Shown: positions 44,027 to 52,671 of the stretch, in pieces | How the letters are laid out: every line of letters begins with the position of its first letter | Position numbering within the stretch: the first letter of the stretch is position 1 | DNA from: Acidobacteriota bacterium | GTDB taxonomy: Bacteria; Acidobacteriota; UBA890; WLXD01 | Direction of reading: 5' to 3' | Length of the DNA: 64,000 bases | NCBI GenBank assembly: GCA_029263295.1 | Contig: JAJCXT010000008.1 | Location: 1 to 64,000, forward strand | Notes under the pieces: model-generated | The model's database searches: none | Told to the model about the DNA's origin: nothing | What the model saw: the letters and a program-made list of their open reading frames with translations, nothing else | Program-made: the position numbers and the translations under genes

Positions 44027-44521
44027 TCAGATGGCCGCCATCGCGGCGTCGTAGTTCGGTTCCTGAACGATCTCCGGTACGAGTTCCGTGTACTTCACCG
44101 TCCCGTCTCCGGCGATGACGACCACCGCGCGGCCCAAGACGCCAGCCAGGGGCCCGTCGACGATGCGCACGCCGTAATCGTCGCCGAACTCAGCGTGGCG
44201 AAAGGACGACAACGTTTTCACGTTCTCGATGCCCTCTGCGCCGCAGAAGCGAGCCTGCGCGAAGGGGAGGTCGGCGGAAACACACAGCACCGTGGCATTC
44301 CGGTCGGCGGCCAATTGATTGAATTGTCGCACCGAGGTAGCGCAAACGGGCGTATCCAGGCTGGGGAAGATATTCAGCACAACGGTCTTGCCTGCGTAAT
44401 CCGTCAGCCCGCTCTCGCCCAACTCTGCGCTGGTAAGCGTGAACGCGGGCGCCGCAGCGCCGACCGCCGGAAGATCGCCAACAGTGTTGATCGGGCTGCC
44501 TTTCAATGTGATCTGGGCCAT
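44027..44521 (-). CDS. tpx: Thiol peroxidase (Tpx-type atypical 2-Cys peroxiredoxin)
   Basis: About 164 aa, same length as E. coli Tpx. I start at the ATG at 44521 (MAQITLKGSPINTVG), the family's N-terminus, preceded by GGAG; the frame extends to 44587 without support. Peroxidatic Cys60 in SLDTPVCATSV, resolving Cys93 in ARFCGAEGIEN, and the terminal pattern VPEIVQEPNYDAAMAAI. Reduces hydrogen peroxide and alkyl hydroperoxides with thioredoxin in the cytoplasm. A further Cys80 is in the variable stretch NATVLCVSADLP. Confidence 0.95.
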   Translation of the reverse strand: MAQITLKGSPINTVGDLPAVGAAAPAFTLTSAELGESGLTDYAGKTVVLNIFPSLDTPVCATSVRQFNQLAADRNATVLCVSADLPFAQARFCGAEGIENVKTLSSFRHAEFGDDYGVRIVDGPLAGVLGRAVVVIAGDGTVKYTELVPEIVQEPNYDAAMAAI

Positions 44522-44800
44522 TCGTGAGACTCCGGGTTTAGTGTGACGATCGCGTCCACTTGAAGGTCTGGTTGGGGTGGCGGGCATCCCGACACCGCTC
44601 TTCTTTCTACACCGAAGCGCGCCGCTGTGCCCGCAGAAGCTGACTGAGCATCCGAGGTCGGCTGCCGGCCGAAGTGTACTACCCGATGCTGGACCGACCC
44701 CGAGCTCGACGGTTCTGTCTGTCGGTTCCCTGAGCCACTCGTGAGTTGGGTCACACGTTCGTCTTGATCATGGAACGCAGAGCCTACAAAGTAGACTGCC

Positions 44801-45829
44801 ATGGAAGGAACGATAAGGTCCCCCACTACGCTGACCATGCGCCCCATGGTCCTGTTGGCCGTGGTGACGCTGCTCGCAACCGCAGCTGCGACCTCGACGC
44901 ATGCGGCTCAGACAGAGGGACCGCCGGCAACGCACAAAGAAGCCGTGGCGGCGTTCCTAGCGGGCGACCTGGTGCGCGCTCTCGATCTGTTCGAGACACT
45001 GGCAGGCTTCGATCCGAGTGACGGCTGGGCGCCCCTGTACGTGGGACGGATCGCAATCGAGATGGGCCAATGGGACGTCGCGGTCGCGAGTCTCGAGCGA
45101 GCGATCGAGCTCGGTCCGGTGCGACCGAGCGCACATGCGTACGCAGGAGAGGCCTATGTCGGCAAACTCGACACGGTGGGCATGTTCAGCAAGCTCGGCT
45201 GGGCGAAGAAGGCGCGTGCGGCGTTCCTGCTCGCGGTCGAGCTCGAACCTGACAACCTCGAGTCACGCCGAATGCTGATGGAGTTCTACGTATTCGCTCC
45301 CGGAATCGCAGGTGGCAGCATCGCGAAGGCCAGCGAGTTAGCCGAACAGATCGCGTCCCAGGACCCGTTGCAGGGCCACCTCGCCTGGGCGCAGATTCAC
45401 GAATCATCGGAGCGACTCGACCTGGTCCGTAATGACCTGCGTGCGGCCATCGAGCTGAGCCCCGACGATGTCGGGCTACGGCTGCGGCTCGCGATCCAGC
45501 TGCACCAGGCCCGACGCTTCGAGGAAGCGTGGAGCAACCTCGCTGCGGCGCTCGCATCAACCCCCGACCACCCCCAGGTCTTGTACCAGCAAGGTCGTAC
45601 CGCCGCGCTGTCGGGCAAGCATCTGGAGGATGGCGGCGCGGCGCTCGAGCGATACCTCGCGACGGCTGGTAGCAGCCCTCCGCTGAGTCTCACGTGGGCC
45701 TGGTACCGACTGGGGCAGGTACGCCAGCACCAGGGCAACCCAGAGTCGGCGCGCTTGGCTTTCGAAGAAGCCCTGAAGCTCGACCCCGAGCACGACGGCG
45801 CCCGCGACGCCATCAAGAACCTGCGCTAG
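44801..45829 (+). CDS. Exported TPR-repeat protein
   Basis: About 342 aa. Start ATG at 44801; ATGs at 44837 and 44846 would give a shorter signal peptide (MVLLAVVTLLATAAATSTHA), and the upstream ribosome sites are weak for all. Mature part: four or five TPR-like helix pairs (EAVAAFLAGDLVRALDLFE, WDVAVASLERAIELGPV, ARAAFLLAVELEPDNLESRR, DLRAAIELSPDD, ARLAFEEALKLDPEHDGARD). TPR proteins bind partner peptides; nothing here names the partner. It diverges from tpx across 279 bases. Confidence 0.8.
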   Translation: MEGTIRSPTTLTMRPMVLLAVVTLLATAAATSTHAAQTEGPPATHKEAVAAFLAGDLVRALDLFETLAGFDPSDGWAPLYVGRIAIEMGQWDVAVASLERAIELGPVRPSAHAYAGEAYVGKLDTVGMFSKLGWAKKARAAFLLAVELEPDNLESRRMLMEFYVFAPGIAGGSIAKASELAEQIASQDPLQGHLAWAQIHESSERLDLVRNDLRAAIELSPDDVGLRLRLAIQLHQARRFEEAWSNLAAALASTPDHPQVLYQQGRTAALSGKHLEDGGAALERYLATAGSSPPLSLTWAWYRLGQVRQHQGNPESARLAFEEALKLDPEHDGARDAIKNLR

Positions 45830-45871
45830 CGGTTCGTGACAGCAAGAACGGCCTGACTATCCGCCGAGTTC

Positions 45872-46630
45872 TCAGGTGCGAAGGTATGAGGCACCGTTGG
45901 CATCGATCACGCAGCCCGTCAGGTAGCCGATTCCTTCGCTCGCCAGGAAGGCCACCGCGCGCGCGATCTCCGATGGTTCAGCGACGCGGTTGAGCGGGCT
46001 CTGCGCACGAATCCCGTCTCCTTCCGAGCCCCCGAGCAGGTCCGCGGCCATCTCCGTGGCGACGAACCCCGGAGCCACGACACCGACAAATATGCCGTGC
46101 GGCGCCAGTGCCTTGGCAAAGGATTGGCTCAGCGAGTTGAGTCCGGCTTTGCTGGCGCCATACGCCGAGGCGTCGGGCTCGCCACGGAACGCGCCGCGCG
46201 AGGAGACGTTGATGATCTTGCCGCCGCCGTTCTCGACCATGCGGCGCGACGCGCAATACATGAGGTTGGCCGGGCCGATCAGATTCGTGGCGAGCGTGCT
46301 CTGCCATGCCTGCTGCCAGTCCGCATAGTCGACTTCCAGCACGTTGTGCAGGTCGTAGATCCCCGCGTTGTTCACCAGCACATCCAGCCCACCGAGAGCC
46401 TCGGCAGCGTCATCGATCAGACCGCGACACGCGTCGGCACCCGCAACATCCGCCTGCACAACCGCGTGCCCCGCGCCCGGCAGATCGGCCAGCGTCTTTT
46501 CGGCGGCCTGCTGATTCGAACAGTAGTGCACCGCCACGTGCGCCCCACCGGCGGCGAACTCCTGTGCGATAGCGCGACCGATGCCGCGCGAGGCTCCTGT
46601 CACCAACACTTTCTTGCCGTGGAAGTCCAT
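45872..46630 (-). CDS. Short-chain dehydrogenase/reductase (FabG-like)
   Basis: About 252 aa from the ATG at 46630 (MDFHGKKVLVTGASRGIGRA); the longer frame from 46678 lacks SDR sequence. NAD(P)-binding TGASRGIG, structural NNAG (residues 87-90), catalytic Asn116, Ser143/144 (INVSSRGAF), Tyr157 and Lys161 (DASAYGASKAGLN). Classical SDR; resembles 3-oxoacyl-ACP reductase, but the best substrate is unknown because the fatty-acid genes are absent around it. Convergent with the TPR gene. Confidence 0.92.
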   Translation of the reverse strand: MDFHGKKVLVTGASRGIGRAIAQEFAAGGAHVAVHYCSNQQAAEKTLADLPGAGHAVVQADVAGADACRGLIDDAAEALGGLDVLVNNAGIYDLHNVLEVDYADWQQAWQSTLATNLIGPANLMYCASRRMVENGGGKIINVSSRGAFRGEPDASAYGASKAGLNSLSQSFAKALAPHGIFVGVVAPGFVATEMAADLLGGSEGDGIRAQSPLNRVAEPSEIARAVAFLASEGIGYLTGCVIDANGASYLRT

Positions 46631-46765
46631 ATGATCCTGCTTGCTGCCCGGGCGTGAAACAATCTGTCGGTCGGGCACGCGAAAATACTGTGCCCAAGGG
46701 AACTCTGTGCGCGTCCGAAGCGTATCCCAAGGAAACCATCAGACTCTCACCACGGACTGCAAGAC

Positions 46766-47188
46766 ATGGCGACCAACAAGTTACTCGGCTGCTTGGGCTT
46801 CATCGTTGGCGCCATAGTCACCGTGATCGTCGGCTGGATGGCGTTCGAGTTACTCATCGCGTTCCTGGCTGGGCTGCGCATAGAGGGTCTGTCAGCGTTC
46901 ATCGATCCACTCTTGTGGCACAAAGCCGGCGAGCTGTTGATCATCGGACTCGCGATTCTCGGGATCTACGTATGGGTTTTTCGCGGTCCAGGACTCCCCC
47001 GCTTCGCCGCTACCACCCGCTATGTGTTCTGGGTCGGCGCGCTTCTCAATCTGGCCGCCTGGGGCATGTTCCCGGCGGGATCGCGCTGGTCATGGTGGGC
47101 GGTGATCCTGGTCATCCTCGGGGTGTCGGTGCCAGCGATCCTCGCCCGTCTGGAGCCGCCAGCGGCGGAAACCCCGCCGGCCCCCTGA
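46766..47188 (+). CDS. Small multi-pass membrane protein, unknown function
   Basis: About 140 aa, start ATG at 46766. Four hydrophobic segments: LGFIVGAIVTVIVGWMAFEL, LLIIGLAILGIYVWVF, TTRYVFWVGALLNLAAWGMF and WWAVILVILGVSVPAIL, then a short Pro/Ala tail. No motif I can name. It sits between an SDR (divergent) and the TudS-like gene (same strand, 75 bases on). Confidence 0.65.
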   Translation: MATNKLLGCLGFIVGAIVTVIVGWMAFELLIAFLAGLRIEGLSAFIDPLLWHKAGELLIIGLAILGIYVWVFRGPGLPRFAATTRYVFWVGALLNLAAWGMFPAGSRWSWWAVILVILGVSVPAILARLEPPAAETPPAP

Positions 47189-47263
47189 CGGGGCTGCTGG
47201 CGGGATGCGTGATAGCGCCCCTTGCCGTACGACAACCGGCCCGACCGGTGACGACGTGACGCG

Positions 47264-47818
47264 ATGACACGCCTTCCACCCGTCGGGATCAGCCAGTGCC
47301 TGCTCGGCGAAACAGTACGTTACGACGGTGGCCACAAGCGCGACGAGAACGTGCTGGCGTTCCTCGACGACCACTTCGATTGGGTGCCCGTGTGCCCGGA
47401 GGTCGAGGTGGGTATGGGCATCCCACGCGAACCTGTCCAACTGATAGACGAGGCCGACAACGTGGCGCAGACCGAAGGGGTCCGGATGGTCGGCGAGCGA
47501 TCGGGTCGAGACTGGACCGATCCGATGCGAAACTACTCCGCGCAAAGGGCCGACGCGCTGGCGACTGGGCGGCTCTGCGGGTTCGTGTTCAAGAGCGGTT
47601 CGCCAAGCTGTGGCCTGACCGGGGTTGAACTCCGAGACAGTCAGGGCGATCCCACACGTACGGGAGTTGGGTTGTTCACGGAAGAGCTGAGACGACGAAT
47701 GCCGAACCTGCCGGTGGTTGAAGAAGGGGAACTCGCGGACGCGGCTGCCCGCGAACGATTCATCAGCCGCGTCCGAGCCCACTGGCGACTGTTGGATCGA
47801 GGAGCAAAGGAATGGTGA
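47264..47818 (+). CDS. DUF523 protein, TudS-like 4Fe-4S desulfurase candidate
   Basis: About 184 aa. The DUF523 signatures are clear: ISQCLLGETVRYDGGHKRDE, VPVCPEVEVGMGIPREPVQL and FKSGSPSCGLTGVE. The three Cys (12, 44, 116) are those reported to bind an oxygen-sensitive [4Fe-4S] cluster in TudS, which removes sulfur from 2-thiouracil; whether this member acts on thiouracil or another thio-compound is unknown. The stop overlaps the start of the kinase/peptidase/phospholyase fusion by seven bases, so both proteins come from one transcript. Confidence 0.85.
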   Translation: MTRLPPVGISQCLLGETVRYDGGHKRDENVLAFLDDHFDWVPVCPEVEVGMGIPREPVQLIDEADNVAQTEGVRMVGERSGRDWTDPMRNYSAQRADALATGRLCGFVFKSGSPSCGLTGVELRDSQGDPTRTGVGLFTEELRRRMPNLPVVEEGELADAAARERFISRVRAHWRLLDRGAKEW

Positions 47819-50800
47819 GCGTCCTTCCGGGTCGGCCGAGCTTCGTCGCTGAAGACGCCGCGGCGCTGGCCAGTACGCTATTCGGCGCCCAGGGCTCGGC
47901 GGTCGAGTTGGTCAGCGAGCGAGACCAGAACTTCGTCGTCGACACCGGCACCGCCCGCTTCGTGTTGAAGATAGCCAACAGCAACGAGGGCCACGATGCC
48001 CTCGAGTTGCAGCGAGCGCTCCTCGATCGTCTGCAGGGCACCGGCTACCTGGTACCCGAAGCTCTGCATACACCCGACGGGGACACGATCGTCGCCGCGG
48101 CGCATAACGGCACGGAGTACTTCGTCCGTCTGCTCACCTGGGTACCCGGCACTCCTCTGGCGGCGGTGCGGCCTCACACCGAGACCCTGCGGCGACAACT
48201 CGGTGCCCTCACAGGACAGGTCGCCGCAGCCTTCGCCGGGTTCGAGCACCCAGCTGCCAGGCGCCATCTCAAGTGGGATCTACAGCACGCCCCGGGGCGG
48301 ATTCGCGAGCAACTGGGACAGATCGCATCCGGCAAGCATCGCGCGCTGCTCACGGCAACGCTGGAGCGCTTCGAGCAGAGCACCGTGCCGCTTCTCGGTG
48401 ACTTGCGAACCGGCGTGATTCACAACGACATCAACGATCACAACGTCTTGACGGGCGATATCTCTGTGGCTGGCGGCTGGCCCGAACGGCGGGTCACGGG
48501 CCTCATCGACGTGGGCGACGCGTTGCATGGATGGGTGGTGGCCGATCTGGCGATCGCCATCGCCTACGCCATCTTGGGGTACGACGACGTTCTCGGCGTG
48601 AGTCGTGACATAACGGCGGCATACCACGGAGTATTCCCTCTCGAAGACGACGAGATCGCAGCACTGACCGGGCTGGTTTCCCTACGCCTGGCACTCAGCG
48701 TCGCTAACTCGGCCGAGCAGGCTGCGGCGGAGCCGGGCAACGACTACCTGACCGTGAGCGAGACGCCTGCGTGGATCGCGCTCGCGCATCTGGCCGCGAT
48801 CGATCCCACGCTCGCCACCTGCCATCTCCGGGCCGCCTGCGGGCTGGAAGCCTCCCCCAACGGCGCGGCCCTGCAGAGCTGGCTCGCAGCCACCGAGCTC
48901 CAGTTCGCCAGCGTGGTCGACGCCCCACTTGCGGGCCACGACGTCCACGTCTTCGATCTCGGCGTCGGTAGCACGGAGATGGGAATCGGCGCCCCAGGCG
49001 ATTTCGTGACGGCGGACCTCAGCGACATGTTGTTCGGCCATATGCGCGCCGCTGGCAAGACAGTCGGGCTCGGTCGCTACGACGAGGTGCGGTCGTGGTA
49101 CGGCGGCGAGTTATTTGCCGCACCGAGCGACGAAGCTCCCCGTCGCCGCACCGTGCACGTCGGCGTTGACGTGTTCCTCGAACCTGGAGCAGCCGTATAC
49201 GCGCCGCTCGCCGGCACAGTTATCAGTGCGGCCGTCAACGAGGGTCGGCTCGACTACGGCCCGACGCTGATTCTCGAGCACGAGCCCGAGGCCGGGCCGC
49301 GATTCTGGAGCCTGTACGGACACCTGACGGCGGACTCACTCGACAACATGGCGCCGGGACAACGGGTTGCCGGCGGCCAGCGCATCGCCGCCATCGGCGA
49401 CTATCCGATAAACGGCGACTGGCCTCCGCATCTGCACTTTCAGCTGATCGCCGACAGACTCGACTACACCACGGACTTCCCGGGGGTCTGCGCGCCGCAG
49501 GACCGTGAGGTGTGGGCCAGCCTCAGCCCGGATCCAGGCCGAGTCCTGGGTCTCGATCAGGCGCAGGTCGCCCCGGTGGGAATGGCGGCCGCAGCGATCG
49601 CGAACCGCCGTCAATGGGTAATCGGGCCGTCACTGAGCATTTCCTACCGCCGACCACTGACTATCGTGCGCGGCTACCGGCAATACCTGTATGACATGGA
49701 GGGGCAGCCGTTCCTCGACGCGGTGAACAACGTGCCTCACGTGGGCCATTCGCACCCGCATGTGGTGGCTGCGGCGGCCGCCCAGAACGCGGTGCTAAAC
49801 ACCAATACTCGTTACCTGCACGAGAACATCGTGCGCTACGCGGAACGCCTTGCCGGCAGGCTGCCGGATCCGCTGGAGGTCTGCTACTTCGTCTGTTCGG
49901 GTAGCGAGGCGAACGAGTTGGCAATCCGCATGGCCCGAACCGCCACGTCGCGTTGCGACATCGTTGCCCTTGATGGCGCGTACCACGGCAACACATCGAC
50001 ACTGATCGACATCAGCCCCTACAAGCACGCCGGCCAGGGCGGGCGCGGTGCCCCGAACTGGGCTCACATCGCCACCATGCCCGATCCGTACCGCGGCGAA
50101 TTCGCCGGGCGAGAAGACGCAGGCGCTCTTTTTGCCGAAGACGTGCGCCGTTGCTGCGTCGATGCGGAGAGGAACGGAGGCGTCGCCGCGCTCATGGCCG
50201 AACCCCTGCTCGGTTGCGGCGGCCAGATCGTGCCGCCTACCGGCTACCTCGCCGCGGCGTTCGACCACGTTCGCGCCGCGGGTGGACTTTGCGTCGCCGA
50301 CGAGGTGCAGGTCGGCTTCGGCCGTACTGGATCCCATTTCTGGGCCTTCGAGACACAATGCGTCGTGCCCGACATCGTGACCCTGGGCAAGCCCATCGGC
50401 AACGGATTCCCGTTGGCCGCGGTCGTCACGACACGCAAGATCGCCGACGACTTCGCCAACGGAATGGAGTACTTCAACACCTTCGGCGGCAGCCCGGTGG
50501 CCTGCGCTGTCGGCAACGCTGTGCTGGATGTCATCGAGCAGGAAGATCTACAGGCCAACGCCCTGACAGTTGGCACTCGCCTGCTCGAAGGTCTGGCCGA
50601 AATCGCGAGCCGCCACTCGATCATCGGCGATGTTCGCGGCATCGGCCTGTACCTCGGCGCCGAGATGGTGCGCGACCCCGACACCAGGGAACCCGCGGCG
50701 GCCGAGGCGAACTACGTGATCAACCGCATGCGCGACCATGGCATTCTGATCAGCACCGATGGTCCACACCACAATGTACTCAAGCTGAAGCCGCCCCTGT

Positions 50801-50874
50801 GCTTCAGGCTCGCCGACGCCGAACGTTTCCTGGCTATCCTCGACCGGATCCTCGGCGAGAACTTCGTCTCTTGA
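47812..50874 (+). CDS. Trifunctional fusion: APH-type kinase, M23 peptidase domain, class III aminotransferase-fold phospholyase
   Basis: About 1020 aa. Domain 1 (about 20-340): aminoglycoside/hydroxylysine-kinase-like: FVRLLTWVPG, catalytic GVIHNDINDHNVL (His204, Asp206, Asn211), metal loop GLIDVGDAL. Domain 2 (about 400-590): M23/LytM-like with His449 and Asp453 (HVGVDVF) and His540/His542 (PPHLHFQL), so the zinc set is intact. Domain 3 (about 610-1020): class III PLP fold, SGSEANELAIRMAR, DGAYHGNTS, DEVQVGFGRTG and PLP Lys860 (TLGKPIGNGFP). In animals, hydroxylysine kinase and 5-phosphohydroxylysine phospholyase, or ethanolamine-phosphate phospholyase, are related separate enzymes, so a kinase/phospholyase relay is plausible. 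Such fusions exist in bacterial databases; their chemistry is unproven. Confidence 0.9.
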   Translation: MVSVLPGRPSFVAEDAAALASTLFGAQGSAVELVSERDQNFVVDTGTARFVLKIANSNEGHDALELQRALLDRLQGTGYLVPEALHTPDGDTIVAAAHNGTEYFVRLLTWVPGTPLAAVRPHTETLRRQLGALTGQVAAAFAGFEHPAARRHLKWDLQHAPGRIREQLGQIASGKHRALLTATLERFEQSTVPLLGDLRTGVIHNDINDHNVLTGDISVAGGWPERRVTGLIDVGDALHGWVVADLAIAIAYAILGYDDVLGVSRDITAAYHGVFPLEDDEIAALTGLVSLRLALSVANSAEQAAAEPGNDYLTVSETPAWIALAHLAAIDPTLATCHLRAACGLEASPNGAALQSWLAATELQFASVVDAPLAGHDVHVFDLGVGSTEMGIGAPGDFVTADLSDMLFGHMRAAGKTVGLGRYDEVRSWYGGELFAAPSDEAPRRRTVHVGVDVFLEPGAAVYAPLAGTVISAAVNEGRLDYGPTLILEHEPEAGPRFWSLYGHLTADSLDNMAPGQRVAGGQRIAAIGDYPINGDWPPHLHFQLIADRLDYTTDFPGVCAPQDREVWASLSPDPGRVLGLDQAQVAPVGMAAAAIANRRQWVIGPSLSISYRRPLTIVRGYRQYLYDMEGQPFLDAVNNVPHVGHSHPHVVAAAAAQNAVLNTNTRYLHENIVRYAERLAGRLPDPLEVCYFVCSGSEANELAIRMARTATSRCDIVALDGAYHGNTSTLIDISPYKHAGQGGRGAPNWAHIATMPDPYRGEFAGREDAGALFAEDVRRCCVDAERNGGVAALMAEPLLGCGGQIVPPTGYLAAAFDHVRAAGGLCVADEVQVGFGRTGSHFWAFETQCVVPDIVTLGKPIGNGFPLAAVVTTRKIADDFANGMEYFNTFGGSPVACAVGNAVLDVIEQEDLQANALTVGTRLLEGLAEIASRHSIIGDVRGIGLYLGAEMVRDPDTREPAAAEANYVINRMRDHGILISTDGPHHNVLKLKPPLCFRLADAERFLAILDRILGENFVS

Positions 50875-50898
50875 GTCCAGACATTTGTCTGCTATAGT
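50871..50898 (+). promoter_or_regulatory. Putative promoter with operator-like dyad for the VOC gene
   Basis: TTGAGT (50871-50876), 16-base spacer, TATAGT (50893-50898). The spacer contains CAGACA-TT-TGTCTG (50878-50891), a perfect 6-2-6 dyad. The -35 overlaps the stop codon of the fusion gene. Confidence 0.5.
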
Positions 50899-50955
50899 CA
50901 AGCCGCTGAAGAACCGCCCACACCCGACTACCCCGAGACTTCTGGAGGCCACCCT

Positions 50956-51741
50956 ATGTCCGATCAAGGTCGTTTCACCTGGTACGAGTTGATGTCGACT
51001 GACCCAAAAGCGGCGCTCGACTTTCACGCCGGCATCACGGGCTGGACGCACCAGCCCTTCGGCCCCCCACCCGCCGACGGTGGAGCGGTCGAGTACAACA
51101 TGTGGATGAGGGGAGAGGAGCCGATTGCCGGTTGCTTCCAGTTGCCCGCCGAGGCCCAGGAGCAGGGCGCTCCGACTCACTGGGTGGGCTACATCCACTG
51201 CGACGACCTCGACGCCACCAAGGCACGCGCGATCGAGCTGGGTGCCACGGAGCTCGTTTCCATGGACCTCCCGGATATCGGCAGGTTCTCCATGATGCAC
51301 GACCCCCTGCACGCCGTGATCGCCTTCTTCCAGCCGGCCAACGAGCCGGGGCCGGAACAGGATGCCGCGCCGGGCCGGTTCTCATGGCATGAACTGATGA
51401 CGACCGACTATGAGGCCGCGTTCGGCTTCTACTCCGAGTTGTTCGGCTGGGAGATCATGGACGACATGGACATGGGCGACGGCTGGATCTACCGACTCTA
51501 CGGTCGCAATGGCAAGCAACTGGGCGGCATGTTCAACAGGCCGCCGGAGGTGCCCGCGTCGTGTTGGCTGTACTACGTCGATGTCCCTGACGTCGACGAA
51601 TCCGCCGCGGCGATCACCGCAGGCGGCGGCAAGATCGTGCACGGCCCGATGGAGGTCCCGGGCGGGGGCCGCATCGTGCAGGCGACGGACCCTCAGGGCG
51701 GCATGTTCGCGCTGCACACGCCGGCGCCAGCCGAGGGCTAG
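50956..51741 (+). CDS. Two-domain VOC-family protein (CFP30-like)
   Basis: About 261 aa in two homologous halves, each beginning RF(T/S)W-(Y/H)ELM-(S/T)TD (RFTWYELMSTDPKAALDFHA and RFSWHELMTTDYEAAFGFYS), then a bulge with WVGYIHCDDLDATKARA or WLYYVDVPDVDESAAAIT. VOC proteins bind metals or drugs, or catalyse C-C/C-O chemistry; this antigen-CFP30-like group lacks an assigned reaction. The metal Glu/His set is not obvious. It follows its own promoter and is followed by an intrinsic terminator. Confidence 0.85.
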   Translation: MSDQGRFTWYELMSTDPKAALDFHAGITGWTHQPFGPPPADGGAVEYNMWMRGEEPIAGCFQLPAEAQEQGAPTHWVGYIHCDDLDATKARAIELGATELVSMDLPDIGRFSMMHDPLHAVIAFFQPANEPGPEQDAAPGRFSWHELMTTDYEAAFGFYSELFGWEIMDDMDMGDGWIYRLYGRNGKQLGGMFNRPPEVPASCWLYYVDVPDVDESAAAITAGGGKIVHGPMEVPGGGRIVQATDPQGGMFALHTPAPAEG

Positions 51742-51772
51742 TAGAGCTTCCGGGCCACTGACTCGAAACGGG

Positions 51773-51805
51773 GCGGGATCGCGAGGGCGGTCCCGCTCCT
51801 TTCTT
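51773..51805 (+). terminator. Rho-independent terminator of the VOC gene
   Basis: Stem 51773-51782 with 51787-51796 (10 positions, one G-U), loop GAGG, followed by TCCTTTCTT. It lies 31 bases after the VOC stop, before the convergent map gene. Confidence 0.75.
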
Positions 51806-51888
51806 GTCCGGCGCCTATCGGCAGGGTAGCTCGGCGTGCCGCCGGGATCGGTTCCGTCGATCTGTTGCCGTTCCGCGCTGGGCGCTAG

Positions 51889-52644
51889 CTAATCGCGGCC
51901 CGTCAAGATCTCGGCGCCGTCCTTGGTGACGACGATCGTGTGCTCGAACTGCGCCGCCAGCCCGCCAGCCGCGGTGCATAGCGTCCATCCGTCGTCGGAT
52001 TCCACTGCGCGATCGGAATTCGTCGACAGGAACGGCTCGATGGTAAGCACCTGGCCTTCAGCGAAACGTCGCCGATCGGCGGGCTCGTAGTAGTTGAGTA
52101 CGGCACGCGGCTCCTCGTGCAGGCCACCGCCGACTCCATGGCCGCACAGGTTTCGCACGATGAGGAATCCGCGGTCATCCGCCACCTTCTGAACAGCCCT
52201 GCCGACGCCGTTGAGCAACTCGCCAGGACGCACCGTCGCCAGCGCGGCCGTCAGCGCTTCCTGGGTGGCCGCTAGCAGTGCCCGCGCCGCATCGCTTACC
52301 TCGCCAATCGGAAAAGAAGCGCCCGAGTCCGCGAAGTAGCCGGCCTTCTCGGCAGAGACATCCAGGTTCACCAGGTCGCCGTTCTCGATGATACGGCCGC
52401 CAGGTATCCCGTGCGCGGCCTCATCGTTGACGCTGATGCAGGTGGCGCCGGGGAAGCCGTACACGGTCTCCGGCGCCGACTTCGCGCCGCAGCCCGCGAG
52501 CGCCGCGCGTCCGATCACGTCGAGTTCCGCCGTCGTTACTCCCGCCGTCAGCCGGGTCGCCATCGCCTCGATGGCGCTGGCGACCGCCCGGCCGGCCTCG
52601 CGTACGCCACGAAGCTCCTCGCTGTCCGGCAGTGTCACGACCAT
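51889..52644 (-). CDS. map: Methionine aminopeptidase, type I
   Basis: About 251 aa, a typical type I length without an N-terminal extension. Removes the initiator Met from nascent proteins. Metal ligands: Asp95 (NLDVS), Asp106 (FADSGASF), His169 (CGHGVGGGLHEEP), Glu203 (IEPFL), Glu234 (AQFEHT); His79 (AHGIP) is the catalytic His. The substrate-binding region (ETVYGFPGATCISVNDEAAHG) is conserved. It starts at ATG 52644 and ends convergently with the VOC gene. No adenylate kinase or secY lies beside it, so this may be an additional map copy. Confidence 0.95.
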   Translation of the reverse strand: MVVTLPDSEELRGVREAGRAVASAIEAMATRLTAGVTTAELDVIGRAALAGCGAKSAPETVYGFPGATCISVNDEAAHGIPGGRIIENGDLVNLDVSAEKAGYFADSGASFPIGEVSDAARALLAATQEALTAALATVRPGELLNGVGRAVQKVADDRGFLIVRNLCGHGVGGGLHEEPRAVLNYYEPADRRRFAEGQVLTIEPFLSTNSDRAVESDDGWTLCTAAGGLAAQFEHTIVVTKDGAEILTGRD

Positions 52645-52671
52645 GTTGACTCCAACCTCAGCCGCCGCGCG

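Noticed and set aside
47812-50874. Frameshift or assembly chimera of three genes
   Set aside because: The frame is open throughout, with domain linkers of normal length and constant base composition, so a real fusion is more likely.
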